NCBI GenBank assembly: GCA_963771985.1
Contig: CAVYVO010000002.1
Location: forward strand, 248,001 to 312,000
Source of the DNA: Trebonia sp963771985
GTDB lineage: Bacteria; Actinomycetota; Actinomycetes; Streptosporangiales; Streptosporangiaceae
Direction: 5' to 3'
Length of the DNA: 64,000 bases
The translations under genes were made by a program, and so were the position numbers. Shown here in pieces: positions 33,692 to 42,745 of this stretch (positions within the stretch are counted from its first letter, which is position 1; each line of letters opens with the position of its first letter). The notes under the pieces are model-generated. The model had not been told where the DNA came from. It made no database searches and saw only the letters and a list, made by a program, of their open reading frames with translations.

Positions 33692-34764
33692 TCGACTTCC
33701 GATATCACCTCGTCTCGATCGTCGCCGTCTTCCTGGCGCTCGCGATCGGCATCGTGCTCGGCTCCACCGAGCTGCAGGGCTATACGATCGACGGGCTCCG
33801 CGCATCCTCGGACGCGCTGAGCAGGGAGCTGTCCGGCGTCAGCGCGCAGCGCGACAGCTACCAGGCGGAGGCCAGCGCCCAGGACCAGTTCCTGCAGTCG
33901 GCCGAGCCCCGGCTGCTGGCCGGCCTGCTCGCGGGCGAGCGCGTCGTCATCGTGACCGAACCCGGCGCGCAGGGCTCGGTCGTGGACGGCGTCAAGCAGG
34001 CCGCCGCGTGGGCCGGCGCCACCGTCACCGGGGAGGTGGCGCTGCAGCCGAAGTTCAACGACATCAGTGGGGCCAACCAGTCCAGCCTGAACAGCATCAA
34101 CAGCTCGGTCGCCGGGAACGACGGCGTCGTGCTGACCACGGGGACCGACCCGCAGACCGCCTACCAGCAGCAGGCGGCCCAGCTGATCTCCGACGCGATC
34201 CTGGAGAAGACCGCGACCGCGCAGGCCACGGCGAACCAGGCCAGCCTGACGCCGGCGACCGCGCAGGCGCTGCTGAGCGCGTACGCGCAGGACGGCTACC
34301 TGACCATCACCGGCACGCCGACCGACATGGCCACGCTCGCGGTCCTGGTCACCCCGCAGGACGCGCCCACGGACGGCCCGAACGACCCGGCCAACCAGGT
34401 ACTGCTCGCGATCGCCCAGGAGTTCGCGGGCGCCAGCGCCGCGACCCTGGTCGCGGGCAGCACGGCGGGTTCGGCGCAGTCGGCGAGCGCGATGGCGGTG
34501 CTGCGGTCGAGCAGCGTCTCCGCGCAGGTGTCCAGCGTCGACGACGCCGACACGACGCTGGGCCAGATCACGGTCATCGAGGCGCTGGCGGCTCAGCTAG
34601 CGGGCGGCAAGCCGAACAGCTACGGTATCTCGGGTGCCTCCGCGGTGAGCCCCGTCCCGCTGCCGTCCCCGAGCGCGACGGCGACGGCGAGCGCGACACC
34701 GCAGCCGAATACGACCGGCAAGGCGACGGGCAAGACGACGGGAAAGGCCAGGAAGAAGAGATGA
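33688..34764 (+). CDS. steB: SteB (Rv1698/MctB-type) envelope protein
   Basis: A 358-aa protein beginning VIDFRYHLVSIVAVFLALAI: a short cytosolic end, one TM helix, then a large outer domain with a coiled coil just after the membrane (about residues 35-70). The C-terminal 40 residues are Ala/Thr/Lys-rich linker. The family was called copper transporter MctB in mycobacteria and SteB in corynebacteria. The GTG start overlaps the steA stop (GTGA). Confidence 0.88.
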   Translation: MIDFRYHLVSIVAVFLALAIGIVLGSTELQGYTIDGLRASSDALSRELSGVSAQRDSYQAEASAQDQFLQSAEPRLLAGLLAGERVVIVTEPGAQGSVVDGVKQAAAWAGATVTGEVALQPKFNDISGANQSSLNSINSSVAGNDGVVLTTGTDPQTAYQQQAAQLISDAILEKTATAQATANQASLTPATAQALLSAYAQDGYLTITGTPTDMATLAVLVTPQDAPTDGPNDPANQVLLAIAQEFAGASAATLVAGSTAGSAQSASAMAVLRSSSVSAQVSSVDDADTTLGQITVIEALAAQLAGGKPNSYGISGASAVSPVPLPSPSATATASATPQPNTTGKATGKTTGKARKKR

Positions 34765-35606
34765 GACGGGCCCTCACGGCCGGCCTGACGGCGGTCGCGG
34801 CGCGCGCGGCCTACGCGGCGCTGACGAGATACCCGCCCGGCGGGGAGAAGACGTGGACCCGGACCAACCACCGCGGCGAGCCGGTGACGCTTCTGGAAGG
34901 CCCATCGGCTGCTCTGGGCGCGGTGGCGATTCAATTCATTGGTACCGAACGGAAGGTGGCGCCTCGCCAGGCCCAGGCCCTCGCCTTGGCCGGGGCCGGC
35001 GCCCTGGCGTTCGGCGTCTATGACGACCTGGCCGGCTCCGGCAAGCGGCGCGGCCTGCGCGGCCACCTCGGCGCGCTGGCGCGCGGCGAAGTGACGACCG
35101 GGGCGGTCAAGCTCGGCGGCATCGGCGCGACCGGCCTGGCGACTGGGATCCTCATCGGCGGCTCAGTGCCCGACATCGCGATCAACGCCGGCCTGGTCGC
35201 CGGCGGCGCGAACCTGCTCAACCTCTTCGATCTCCGCCCCGGCAGGGCGATCAAGGTAGCGGCCGCTTCCGCGGCGCTGATCGCCGGGGGCAGCGCCGCC
35301 ACCGGGGGAGGAGCGGCCGGCCTCGTCGCCGTCGCCGCCCCGCTCGGCGCGGCGCTCGCGCTGGCGCCCGAGGACCTCGGCGAGCGGGCGATGCTCGGCG
35401 ACGCGGGCGCCAACGCGCTGGGGGCCATGCTCGGCGCCGCCGCGGCGGTGTCCCTGCCGCGGCCCGCGCGCCTGGGGCTGCTCGCCGGGATCGTGGCGCT
35501 GACGGCCGCGTCAGAGAAGGTCAGTTTCACCAAGGTCATCGAGGCTACGCCGCCGCTGCGCTGGCTCGACATGCTGGGCCGCCGCCCGCAGCTCCGGGAG
35601 CCATGA
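34761..35606 (+). CDS. MraY/WecA-like membrane protein (glycosyltransferase family 4 type)
   Basis: A 281-aa polytopic protein. AFGVYDDLAGS, NLLNLFDLRPGRA and LGDAGANALGAMLG match, in order, the DD, N-x-DxxxG and GD-x-GAxxLG signatures of polyprenyl-phosphate sugar-1-phosphate transferases, but the protein is shorter than MraY and the first Asp pair is YDD. Such reduced homologues are common between steB and murJ in actinobacteria. It probably acts on undecaprenyl lipids or binds them. It overlaps both neighbours by 4 bases. Confidence 0.78.
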   Translation: MRRALTAGLTAVAARAAYAALTRYPPGGEKTWTRTNHRGEPVTLLEGPSAALGAVAIQFIGTERKVAPRQAQALALAGAGALAFGVYDDLAGSGKRRGLRGHLGALARGEVTTGAVKLGGIGATGLATGILIGGSVPDIAINAGLVAGGANLLNLFDLRPGRAIKVAAASAALIAGGSAATGGGAAGLVAVAAPLGAALALAPEDLGERAMLGDAGANALGAMLGAAAAVSLPRPARLGLLAGIVALTAASEKVSFTKVIEATPPLRWLDMLGRRPQLREP

Positions 35607-37279
35607 CCGCACCGGTAGCCGAGCGCGGGGGAGCTCGGCAGCGGAGCCGGAACATCGGGCGCGCGGCGGTGATGATCGGCGTCATTACCGTGCTCGCCCG
35701 GCTGGTCGGGTTCGGCCGCCAGGTGGTGTTCGCGCACACGGTTGGCACGACATGCCTGGGCACCGCCTACACCACCGCCAACATGGTGCCGAACATCATC
35801 TACGACATCGTCCTCGGCGGCGCCCTCTCGTCGGTCGTGGTCCCGGTGCTCGCCGGCCCGGCCTGCCGGGCCGGCGGTACCGGCGAGTCGGCCAGGCAGA
35901 TCGCCTCGGCCCTGCTCACCTGGACGGTGGCGCTGCTCGTCCCGGTCAGCCTGATCGTGGTGGTGGCCGCGAGGCCGATCATCTCTGTCCTGCTCAGCGG
36001 CACGGGCGGCTGCCCGCGCGCCGAACTAGCCGGCGTCGGCACCCGGATGCTGATCGTCTTCGCCCCGCAGGTGCTGCTCTACGGGCTCGCCGTCGTGCTG
36101 TACGGGATCTTGCAGTCGCACCGCCGCTTCGGCGCGCCGGCGCTCGCCCCGCTGCTGTCCAGCCTGGTCGTGGTGGGCGCGTACGCCGGGTTCGGCGTGG
36201 TGGGCGGCGCGTACGTCAACCGGCTGCGGTCGCTGCCGCCGTCGGCCGAGTACCTGCTGTCCGGCGGGACGACGCTCGGCGTGCTCGCGCTCGTGCTCAC
36301 CGCGGTGGTGCCGGCGTGGCGGCTGCATATGGGCATCCGGCCGTCGCTGCGGTTCCCCGCGGGGGTCGGCTCCCGGGTGCGGAAGCTGGCGATCGCCGGA
36401 GTGCTGACGCTGGTGGCGCAGGACGCCTCGGTCGCGGTGGTCATCGTGCTCGCCAACCGCTACGGGTCCAGCGGGGCGCTGGTCTTGTACGGATTCGCGT
36501 GGGCCGTGTTCGTGGTGCCCTACGCGGTCCTCGCGGTCCCCATCGCGACCAGCACCTTCCCGGAACTGTCCACCGCCTCCGGGGCCGGCCCCGACTCCGC
36601 CTCCCCGATTCAGTCCCGCGACTTCGACGCGACGGCGGCGGCCTCCACGCGGGCCGTCCTGCTGGCGTCGTGGCTGGGCGCGGCGGCGCTGGTGGGCGCG
36701 CGGGTGCCGCTCGCGCACGTCTTCGAGTCGCATTCGCGGGTGGCGGCGTCGGTCCTGGCCGTGTCGCTCGCCGCGTTCGCCCCCGCGCTGGTCGGCTACG
36801 GGCTTTCGGCCAACCTGTCCCGTGTGCTGTACGCGCGCGGGCAGAACAGGGCGCCCGCCGTGGCGATGAGCGCCGGCTGGCTGCTCGTGATCGTGGCGGA
36901 CCTGCTGATCGTGCCGTTCGTGCCGCGCTATCGCGTGGTGCCCGCGCTCGGGATCGGCACCTCGATCGGCCTGACGGTCGCGGGCCTGGCGCTGCTCGTG
37001 CTGGTCGGCCGCAACCGGGGCGGCGCTGCGCTGGCCGGCGTTCCGCGGGCCTTCATCGCCGGGTTCGCCGGGTGCGCCGCGGCGGCGGCGGCCGGCTCAG
37101 CGGTCGCGGCACTGGTCCGCGTGTCCGGATTCTTCCCAAGCGTGGGTATTTCGGTGCTGGTGAGCGCCGTGGTGACGGTGGTGTTCGCCGCGGTCGTGCT
37201 CAGCCTCGACGGGAGAGACCTGCGCACTGCCTTCCGCCGCCTGCGCACCCGCGTCCCAGCCCCCGCGATCGAGCCGTGA
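35603..37279 (+). CDS. murJ: Lipid II flippase MurJ (MviN family)
   Basis: A 558-aa MATE-like transporter with about 14 hydrophobic segments. VITVLARLVGFGRQVVFAHT and GTAYTTANMVPNIIYDIVLG at the N-terminus are the conserved MviN opening, and RVLYARGQNRAPAVAM lies later. It flips lipid II for peptidoglycan synthesis. The ATG overlaps the preceding stop; its own stop overlaps the next gene (GTGA). Confidence 0.92.
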   Translation: MTAPVAERGGARQRSRNIGRAAVMIGVITVLARLVGFGRQVVFAHTVGTTCLGTAYTTANMVPNIIYDIVLGGALSSVVVPVLAGPACRAGGTGESARQIASALLTWTVALLVPVSLIVVVAARPIISVLLSGTGGCPRAELAGVGTRMLIVFAPQVLLYGLAVVLYGILQSHRRFGAPALAPLLSSLVVVGAYAGFGVVGGAYVNRLRSLPPSAEYLLSGGTTLGVLALVLTAVVPAWRLHMGIRPSLRFPAGVGSRVRKLAIAGVLTLVAQDASVAVVIVLANRYGSSGALVLYGFAWAVFVVPYAVLAVPIATSTFPELSTASGAGPDSASPIQSRDFDATAAASTRAVLLASWLGAAALVGARVPLAHVFESHSRVAASVLAVSLAAFAPALVGYGLSANLSRVLYARGQNRAPAVAMSAGWLLVIVADLLIVPFVPRYRVVPALGIGTSIGLTVAGLALLVLVGRNRGGAALAGVPRAFIAGFAGCAAAAAAGSAVAALVRVSGFFPSVGISVLVSAVVTVVFAAVVLSLDGRDLRTAFRRLRTRVPAPAIEP

Positions 37280-38451
37280 CGCCCGTCCCGCGGCCGCCTA
37301 CGCCTCGGCGGGTCGCGTTTATCGTGGGCACCACGGCGGGCGGCACCGGGCGGCACGTTCGGATGCTGGCCGCCGGCTGCGCGGCGCGGGGGATCGCGGT
37401 CGAGGTGTTCGGGCCGTCGGCCGCCGAGACCGCGATCGGATTCGCGTCGGTGCCAGGGGTGGCATTCTCCCCGGTGGAGTTCGGCGACAGGCCGCGGCGC
37501 GGCGACCTCGGCGCCGTGCTGCGCCTGCGCCAGGCGCTAACCCCCGGGACGGCAGGCACGTGCCGCGGTTCGTCCCGGGCCGGCCAGGCCGCGCCGGACA
37601 TCGTGCACGCGCATGGTCTGCGGGCCGGAGCGCTCACCGTGCTCGCGCTCGCTCGCCCCGCCGTTCGGCACCCGCCGATCGTGGTCACGGTGCACAACGC
37701 CCCGCCGTTCGGCGGGGGAAGGGCTGTACTGATCTACCGGGCACTAGAGCGGGTGGTCGCGCGCGGCGCCGACCTGGTCCTGTGCGTGTCGGGCGACCTC
37801 GAGGGGCGCATGCGCGACGCGGGTGCCCGGCGGGTGGCCCGCGCGGTCGTCCCCGCGCCCGCCACCATCACCCCCACAACGGCTGCCGCTCTCGACACAG
37901 TCATGACTCCCGCCGACGGCGACCGGCCGGTCGTGTTCGCCGCCGGCCGGCTCGCCGCGCAAAAGGGGTTCGCCACCCTCCTTGAAGCAGCCATCGCCTG
38001 GCGGGACCTGGCACCCAGGCCGCTGCTGGTGATCGCCGGGGATGGCCCGCTGTCCGCGGACCTGCGGGCGAAGGCGGCGGCGATAGGCGTTGACGCCCGC
38101 TTTCTCGGGCACCGTACCGACATCCCGGAACTGCTCGCCGCGGCCGCGGTATTTGTCCTGCCCAGCCGCTGGGAGGGGCAGCCGCTCGTGCTGCAGGAGG
38201 CACTGCGCGCGGGCGCGGCCATCGTCGCCACCCGCGTTGGCGGCATCCCCGACCTCACCGGTGACGACGGGGCGCTGCTCGTGCGGCCCCATGATCCCGC
38301 GCGCCTGGCGATCGCGGTCGCCGCGATCCTCGGCGACCCGGAACTGGCCGGCCTGCGGGCCGCGGCGCGGGCGCGCGCCGCGCTGCTCCCATCCGAGGAC
38401 GACGCCGTCACCGCCGCCTTGGCCGCGTACGCCCGGGTTCTCCCGCGGTGA
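37276..38451 (+). CDS. Glycosyltransferase family 4 (GT-B fold)
   Basis: A 391-aa cytosolic enzyme. The N-terminal domain has VAFIVGTTAGGTGRHVRMLA (acceptor/phosphate loop) and DIVHAHGLRAG; the C-terminal domain has FAAGRLAAQKGFATLLEA, GDGPLSADLR and the E-x7-E signature in PSRWEGQPLVLQEALRAG. It probably transfers a sugar nucleotide-derived sugar to an envelope lipid or precursor, judged by its place after murJ. The GTG start overlaps the murJ stop. Confidence 0.87.
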   Translation: MTPVPRPPTPRRVAFIVGTTAGGTGRHVRMLAAGCAARGIAVEVFGPSAAETAIGFASVPGVAFSPVEFGDRPRRGDLGAVLRLRQALTPGTAGTCRGSSRAGQAAPDIVHAHGLRAGALTVLALARPAVRHPPIVVTVHNAPPFGGGRAVLIYRALERVVARGADLVLCVSGDLEGRMRDAGARRVARAVVPAPATITPTTAAALDTVMTPADGDRPVVFAAGRLAAQKGFATLLEAAIAWRDLAPRPLLVIAGDGPLSADLRAKAAAIGVDARFLGHRTDIPELLAAAAVFVLPSRWEGQPLVLQEALRAGAAIVATRVGGIPDLTGDDGALLVRPHDPARLAIAVAAILGDPELAGLRAAARARAALLPSEDDAVTAALAAYARVLPR

Positions 38452-38460
38452 GATACTGGC

Positions 38461-38955
38461 GTGGTGCCGCTGATCCCCACCTGCCTGTGCCTGCTGACCC
38501 GCACCGGCGGTGGCGGCGAGCGCCAGGTCCTCCTCGGGCACAAGAAGACCGGGCTCGGCACCGGCAAGATCGTGGGGCTGGGCGGCCACGTCGAGCACTG
38601 CGAGGCGCCGGCTGAGGCGGCCGCCCGCGAGGTCAAGGAGGAGGCCCGCATCGACGTCACGCCGGCGGCCTTGCTCGACGTGGCGCACGTGACGTTCCTC
38701 TTCCCGGTATGCCCGCGCTGGGACATGGTCGTGTCCATCTTCACGAGCGCCGACTGGTCGGGCGAGGCCGCCGAGACCGCCGAGATCAGGCCCGAGTGGT
38801 TCCCGGTCGCGGACCTGCCGCTCGATCGCATGTGGGACGACGCGAAGTACTGGCTGCCGCGCATCCTCGCGGGCGAGCGCGTCCGGGCCACGTTCACCTA
38901 CGCCGAGGACTGCGAGACCGTCGCCGAGGCCGCGGTCGGGCCGCTGACCGCCTAG
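38461..38955 (+). CDS. NUDIX hydrolase (MutT/8-oxo-dGTPase type)
   Basis: A 164-aa protein. The NUDIX box reads GGHVEHCEAPAEAAAREV followed by KEEARI; the usual late Gly is Arg here, but the metal-binding RE-x2-EE is intact. The start VPLIPTCLCLLTR and the early KKTGLGTGKIVGLGGHVE resemble eukaryotic-type MTH1 and its actinobacterial relatives, which clear 8-oxo-dGTP or 2-OH-dATP. It follows the glycosyltransferase by 9 bases and is probably in the same transcript. Confidence 0.88.
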   Translation: MVPLIPTCLCLLTRTGGGGERQVLLGHKKTGLGTGKIVGLGGHVEHCEAPAEAAAREVKEEARIDVTPAALLDVAHVTFLFPVCPRWDMVVSIFTSADWSGEAAETAEIRPEWFPVADLPLDRMWDDAKYWLPRILAGERVRATFTYAEDCETVAEAAVGPLTA

Positions 38956-39251
38956 AAATCCCAGCGGGCCTGAAGCCGGAGACAGCTGGCGCGATACTGA
39001 CCCGCAAGGCCAGAGCGGATCTACGCCTAGGCACCGGGGCGTGATAGAGGTGGCAAAGTACCTGCTTCTGTCACGGCAGCCGCACTTCGGTACGTGAGCT
39101 GCCGGGATAGCCGCGGTCAGCGCACCGCCCCGGGCGGCAGGCCCGGCCGCGGCCCAGGCGCCCCGCGGGGCGCCATCCCCGGGCCGAAGCCGCGGCCATC
39201 CCGCAGCCCCGATAACGTGAAAGCTTTCCCGCCGCACCTGCCCAATGGCCG
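38956..39251. other. Intergenic region with strong palindromes
   Basis: No gene is supported. Two GC palindromes stand close together: CCGCCCCGGGCGG at 39125-39137 and GGCGCCCCGCGGGGCGCC at 39157-39174. Either could end the long steA-NUDIX transcript, but neither is followed by a T-run. The right part leads into a decayed DinB gene. Confidence 0.5.
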
Positions 39252-39388
39252 GACGAATGGTCGAATTGGCGGCTCGCCGATCTGCGCGAAGTCATGCTGC
39301 ACGTGATCACGAGACGGCGTGCCACGCTGGCCACCTCGACGTGGTACGCGAGCTGATCGACGGCCGCAGGTGGATGGTCCTAACCTGA
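39252..39388 (+). pseudogene. Remnant of a DinB/DUF664 (mycothiol-transferase-like) gene
   Basis: Only a C-terminal piece is recognisable. In one frame it reads DEWSNWRLADLREVMLHVI; from about 39311 the next frame continues ETACHAGHLDVVRELIDG and RRWMVLT, ending at a TGA (39386-39388). This matches the C-terminal helix pair of DUF664, whose relatives show LLHMIEETARHAGHADIIRELIDG-like sequence. One missing base near 39310 explains the frame change, and the N-terminal two thirds is absent. Confidence 0.65.
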
Positions 39389-39670
39389 CTGTCTGAGCTC
39401 GGCGAACTGGTGAAGGCGGCCACCTGCTTGGAAGGTGGCTTCACGCGGGGGTCAACCCACTGCTCTCCGTCGCGAGCCTTACGTGCTGTCCCTGTGCGAG
39501 GCCCACCTGGCCCAACTGCGTAGGGTCCTGCCCAAAGATGGAATCTGGGTTGTCGAGCAGTATCAACCGGATAGATCCGAAGTGGAGAACCCGCCGGATA
39601 CCGCCCCTGGCTCTCCCATCGGGCGCGCGGCGGGCACGCTCCCGATGGGGTCCGGAGCGGAGCCCCGCTC
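39389..39670. other. Region without a supported gene
   Basis: A plus-strand frame reads EPYVLSLCEAHLAQLRRVLP then KDGIWVVEQYQPDRSEVE (about 39474-39590), which has a protein-like pattern, but no start, ribosome site or complete domain can be assigned. It may be another gene fragment like its left neighbour. A tRNA-like anticodon-arm pattern at 39410-39440 was considered and rejected. Confidence 0.4.
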
Positions 39671-40255
39671 TCACCCGGGTGATCGATGCCAACCGGACGG
39701 CAGGTCCTTCACCTGCTGCTTGGTGACGTTGAGCTGGATGCCGTTCTCGTCGACTCCCGTCACGGCGCCGATCGGGATCGCCACCACCTTGCGGCCGAAC
39801 ACGTGTCCCTCTCGGAGCAGCACGTGGGTCACCTGGTGGCTGCCAGGGTCCATGACGAGCCCCTGGAGTTGCCCGATGCCGCCATCGGTGGCATGGACGT
39901 GCTCGCCGCCGCGCACAGCCACCTCTCCGAACGGAAGGGTGTCCCAGGTGACAGACCGCGGCCAACCGGACCCGCGGCTCAGGTTGGGCACGCCCTCGAG
40001 CCCGCTGGGCTGCAGTACCGTCTTGGCGGCGGGGTCAAGATTCTCGAACTCCGCGATGGTGCAGCGGAGCCGGATCCCGCCGGTCGCAGCCTCGACTAGG
40101 GCGAGAGGAACAAGCTGACCTTGGTAATCCCGGTCGACCACGAGATGGGTGATAGCACGAGCGGCCGGGTCGACGACCACGCCGCTCACCTTGCCGCAGG
40201 CCCCATCGGTACAGCTGACGTCGGCTCCGATCGTGAACGGCATCGTCTCCGCCAT
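39671..40255 (-). CDS. Protein with two PRC-barrel domains
   Basis: A 194-aa cytosolic protein. The first barrel is FTIGADVSCTDGACGKVSGV, VVDPAARAITHLVVD, ending before a short linker; the second is EHVHATDGGIGQLQGLVMDP, HQVTHVLLREGHVFGRKVVA and IPIGAVTGVDENGIQL. PRC barrels occur in photosynthetic reaction-centre H subunit and RimM; stand-alone tandem forms are of unknown function, often stress-related. GGGAGGTGG precedes the ATG. A small inverted repeat lies 30 bases upstream. Confidence 0.8.
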   Translation of the reverse strand: MAETMPFTIGADVSCTDGACGKVSGVVVDPAARAITHLVVDRDYQGQLVPLALVEAATGGIRLRCTIAEFENLDPAAKTVLQPSGLEGVPNLSRGSGWPRSVTWDTLPFGEVAVRGGEHVHATDGGIGQLQGLVMDPGSHQVTHVLLREGHVFGRKVVAIPIGAVTGVDENGIQLNVTKQQVKDLPSGWHRSPG

Positions 40256-40708
40256 AGCCACCTCCCTCGTTTCCTCGGACTTTAACGCGGGCTCACCCGC
40301 GTCACAGCCTTCGATTTGCAGGCCCGCGAACAACCGCACCTGGCCGAGCTAGCTCGACCTTCTGCAAACTACCGGCGCAGCCCTGTTCGCGGTCGAACGG
40401 CGCAGTTGGCGCGTGCGGCTGGCTGGTCAGGATGGCCGTAGGGTGTGTGGGCTGCTGTACGGCTCGATGATCGGGGGCGAGAACGCCGTCAACATCATGT
40501 TGACACGGGTCTGCGCCATCTGAGAGTCAGGCGCTGGACGGTCGCACTGATCTCTTGGATGCTTCCCCTTCTACTTGCCTCGCTCCTGATCAGGAATGCC
40601 TTCCGTAACCGTCCCGTCCGACCATCGGATTGTCAGCCTGCTTTGGTAGGCGGCGGATGGGCCGCCCTGGCGTGCCCGCGGCGGTGTTCCCGGCCTTACA
40701 CCAGGCGG
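40256..40708. other. Region without a supported gene, between PRC-barrel and cold-shock genes
   Basis: About 450 bases. The left end holds the PRC gene promoter area with a small hairpin. A plus-strand frame is open from about 40365 to a TGA at 40523 (ending YGSMIGGENAVNIMLTRVC), without start signals; it could be a decayed gene. GC content is a little lower than in the flanks. No terminator with a T-run is seen. Confidence 0.45.
40285..40302. promoter_or_regulatory. Small perfect inverted repeat upstream of the PRC-barrel gene
   Basis: ACGCGGGCTCACCCGCGT: seven-base arms around CTCA, 30 bases before the PRC start. It could be an operator or a hairpin in the leader. Confidence 0.4.
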
Positions 40709-40915
40709 TCAGATCAGCACGGCCCGGTAGTTGAAGTCATCCTGGGGCAAGGCTTCATACGTAAAGGTGACTTGATCACCCGGCCTGATGCTGCCCGCTC
40801 CGTCGGTCGCGACTTCGGAGAAGTGGAACCAGCATCCGCCCGGAGTGTCTGCGGAGTCGATCACTCCTATGCCTCGGTCGTCGTTCCACTCTCGGACGGT
40901 CCCCTTGCTTGCCAC
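40709..40915 (-). CDS. Cold-shock-domain-like small protein
   Basis: About 68 aa from a GTG at 40915. GTVREWNDDRGIGVIDSAD and GGCWFHFSEV correspond to the RNP1 (KGFGFI) and RNP2 (VFVHF) strands of CspA-type domains, and DQVTFTYEAL to the later strand, but aromatic residues differ, so nucleic-acid affinity may be altered. The ribosome site is close to the start, and an in-frame ATG at 41002 would add 29 residues without family similarity. Confidence 0.7.
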   Translation of the reverse strand: MASKGTVREWNDDRGIGVIDSADTPGGCWFHFSEVATDGAGSIRPGDQVTFTYEALPQDDFNYRAVLI

Positions 40916-41052
40916 GCTCCCAGTATGAGGGGTGGCGCTCCAAATCGCTCGGCTAGTTCGCGTAGCTCTCTGGCCGGTGTCGTGGCCAGAGAGCTCGATC
41001 AAGTCGCGGGTGACTGCGCGTGCTATGCGGTGTGTCCGGGCTTGCTCAGGGG

Positions 41053-41550
41053 TCAGCCGACGGCTAGATCGCGCTGATACCAGGTGCCTGGCTTACCGCC
41101 GAGCTCGGCCGGGTCGGCCGGGCCAACCGCGACGAACCCGGCCTTGGCTAGGACCTTCTGGGACGCGACGTTCTCGCGGGCGGTGGCTGCCTTGAATGTG
41201 CGCAGCCCGTGCCGCGCCGCCGCCAGCCGGCACAGCTCCTGGACGGTCGCGGTCGCCACGCCGCGGCCGGCGACGTGCCGCGCGACCCGGTAACCGAGTT
41301 CCGCGGTGCCGTCCTCGGCGAAGACCAGGTTGAACCGGCCCAGGACCGAGCCATCCTCGGCGACGAGCACGTAGAAGGCGCCGATGCCGGCCTCCTGCTC
41401 GGCCAGCAAGGCACTGTGCCGCTCGGCGAACTGGTCGTAGAACTCATCGCCCCGGTCGGAGACAAAGGCAGCGAAGTAGGCGCGGTTGGCCAGCTCGAAG
41501 GCCAGGACCGCCGGGGCATGGTCGGCTCGCAGGCGCTGCAACTCGGGCAC
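41053..41550 (-). CDS. GNAT acetyltransferase (RimJ/RimL-like)
   Basis: A 165-aa protein: LGRFNLVFAEDGTAELGYRV, AGRGVATATVQELCRLA (acetyl-CoA loop, x-x-G-R-G-V-A), FKAATARENVASQKVLAKAGF (typical N-x2-S-x2-V-L-x-K-x-G-F). It probably acetylates a protein N-terminus or a small amine. It ends 137 bases after the cold-shock gene start and lies 9 bases downstream of glycerate kinase, so the two may be co-transcribed. Confidence 0.87.
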   Translation of the reverse strand: MPELQRLRADHAPAVLAFELANRAYFAAFVSDRGDEFYDQFAERHSALLAEQEAGIGAFYVLVAEDGSVLGRFNLVFAEDGTAELGYRVARHVAGRGVATATVQELCRLAAARHGLRTFKAATARENVASQKVLAKAGFVAVGPADPAELGGKPGTWYQRDLAVG

Positions 41551-41559
41551 CGCCCGACT

Positions 41560-42693
41560 CTACGCTCCCCGAAGCCAGTCGTCTGCGATGCGCATGGCGA
41601 GCCGCTCGACGAGGGGCCCGGCGTCGGCGATGCACCGGCGCACGTCGGGTTCGATGTCGGTCAGCGTGTAGGCGGCCGCGATGCCCGCCTCGCGCAGCTC
41701 GGCGGCCGACAGCGTGGACACGCCGGCCACGGCGACGACCGGCACCGCGGGATCGTGCCCGGCCGCGGCGCGGGCCACCCCCACCGGGGCCTTGCCGTGC
41801 AGCGACTGCGTGTCCAGGGAGCCTTCCCCGGTGATCACCAGCCGCGCGCCGTCGAGCTGCTGGCTGAACGACAGCATCTCCAGCAGCAGCTCGATGCCCG
41901 GCCGCAGCCGTGCCCCGAGGAACAGCAGCGCGGCGAAGCCGAGTCCGCCGGCGGCACCCGCCCCGGCGGCGTCCCGGGCGGTGCGGCCGCGCGCTTGTTC
42001 GGCGAGATCCGCCCACTTCTCCAGGCCCGCCTCGAGCAGCGTAACGTCGTCGGGGGAGGCCCCCTTCTGCGGCGCGTACACCCGCGCGGCGCCCGACGGG
42101 CCGAGCAGCGGATTGTCTACGTCGGACGCCACCAGGAACTCGATGCCGGACAGGTCGCGCATCCCGTCGAGATCGAGCTTGCTCAGCCGGGCCAGCGCCG
42201 CGCCGCCTGGCGGCAGCTCGAACCCGGACTCATCGGTGAACCGGGCGCCGAGCGCCTGCACCAGGCCCGCCCCGCCGTCCGTGGTGGCGACGCCGCCCAG
42301 TCCGAGCATGATCCGCTTGGCCCCCATCCGGGTGGCCGCGAGGATCAGTTCGCCGACGCCGCGGCTGGTCGCCGTCAGCGGCGCGAGCGAATCCGCGGTC
42401 AGCAGCGACAGCCCGCAGGCCTGCGCGGCTTCGATGACCGCCATGTCGTCGAGCAGCGCGAACGCGGCCGTGACCGGCCGCCCCGCCGGCCCGCGCACCC
42501 CCATCTCGATCCGGCGGTAGCCCGCCGCGACCGCCGCGTCGACCGTCCCGTCGCCGCCGTCGGCCACCGGCAGGGACACCACCTCGGCGCCGACGCCGGC
42601 CCGCGACAGGCCGACGGCCAGCCGCGCGGCGACTTCCGCCGCCGACAGGGTCCCCTTGAACTTGTCCGGTGCCACCAGAACGCGCTCCGCCAT
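41560..42693 (-). CDS. glxK: Glycerate kinase
   Basis: A 377-aa type I glycerate 2-kinase, which phosphorylates D-glycerate made from glyoxylate. VLVAPDKFKGTLSAAEVA, VADGGDGTVDA, GLGGVATTDGGAGLVQALG, SDVDNPLLGPSGAA, GFAALLFLGARLRPGIELLL and VITGEGSLDTQSLHGKAPVG are all family blocks. The ATG at 42693 is preferred over one 21 bases upstream. With allantoinase and hydroxypyruvate isomerase about 6 kb away it would complete the route from ureide glyoxylate to glycolysis, though it is not in the same operon. Confidence 0.92.
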   Translation of the reverse strand: MAERVLVAPDKFKGTLSAAEVAARLAVGLSRAGVGAEVVSLPVADGGDGTVDAAVAAGYRRIEMGVRGPAGRPVTAAFALLDDMAVIEAAQACGLSLLTADSLAPLTATSRGVGELILAATRMGAKRIMLGLGGVATTDGGAGLVQALGARFTDESGFELPPGGAALARLSKLDLDGMRDLSGIEFLVASDVDNPLLGPSGAARVYAPQKGASPDDVTLLEAGLEKWADLAEQARGRTARDAAGAGAAGGLGFAALLFLGARLRPGIELLLEMLSFSQQLDGARLVITGEGSLDTQSLHGKAPVGVARAAAGHDPAVPVVAVAGVSTLSAAELREAGIAAAYTLTDIEPDVRRCIADAGPLVERLAMRIADDWLRGA

Positions 42694-42745
42694 GCCCCGA
42701 TTCAAACACGTCAATGGTGCCTTCGATGGGGAACGCCGAACGCGA

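Noticed and set aside
35752..37275. Long open frame overlapping murJ before the glycosyltransferase
   Set aside because: Arg/Ala-rich shadow frame; murJ is clear, and the glycosyltransferase start overlaps the murJ stop with GTGA.
39410..39480. tRNA-like arm (CCACCTGCTTGGAAGGTGG) near the DinB fragment
   Set aside because: The five-base stem is present, but the loop lacks a proper T33, there is no TTCGA-type T arm and no acceptor stem pairing could be made.
40365..40523. Plus-strand open frame ending ENAVNIMLTRVCAI as a transposase remnant
   Set aside because: No start signal, no catalytic motif and no inverted repeats; left as unassigned.
42041..42072. GGGGGAGGCCCCC inside glxK as a seventh palindrome copy
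   Set aside because: It lacks the second G-run and the TCGT centre, and the protein there is normal family sequence.
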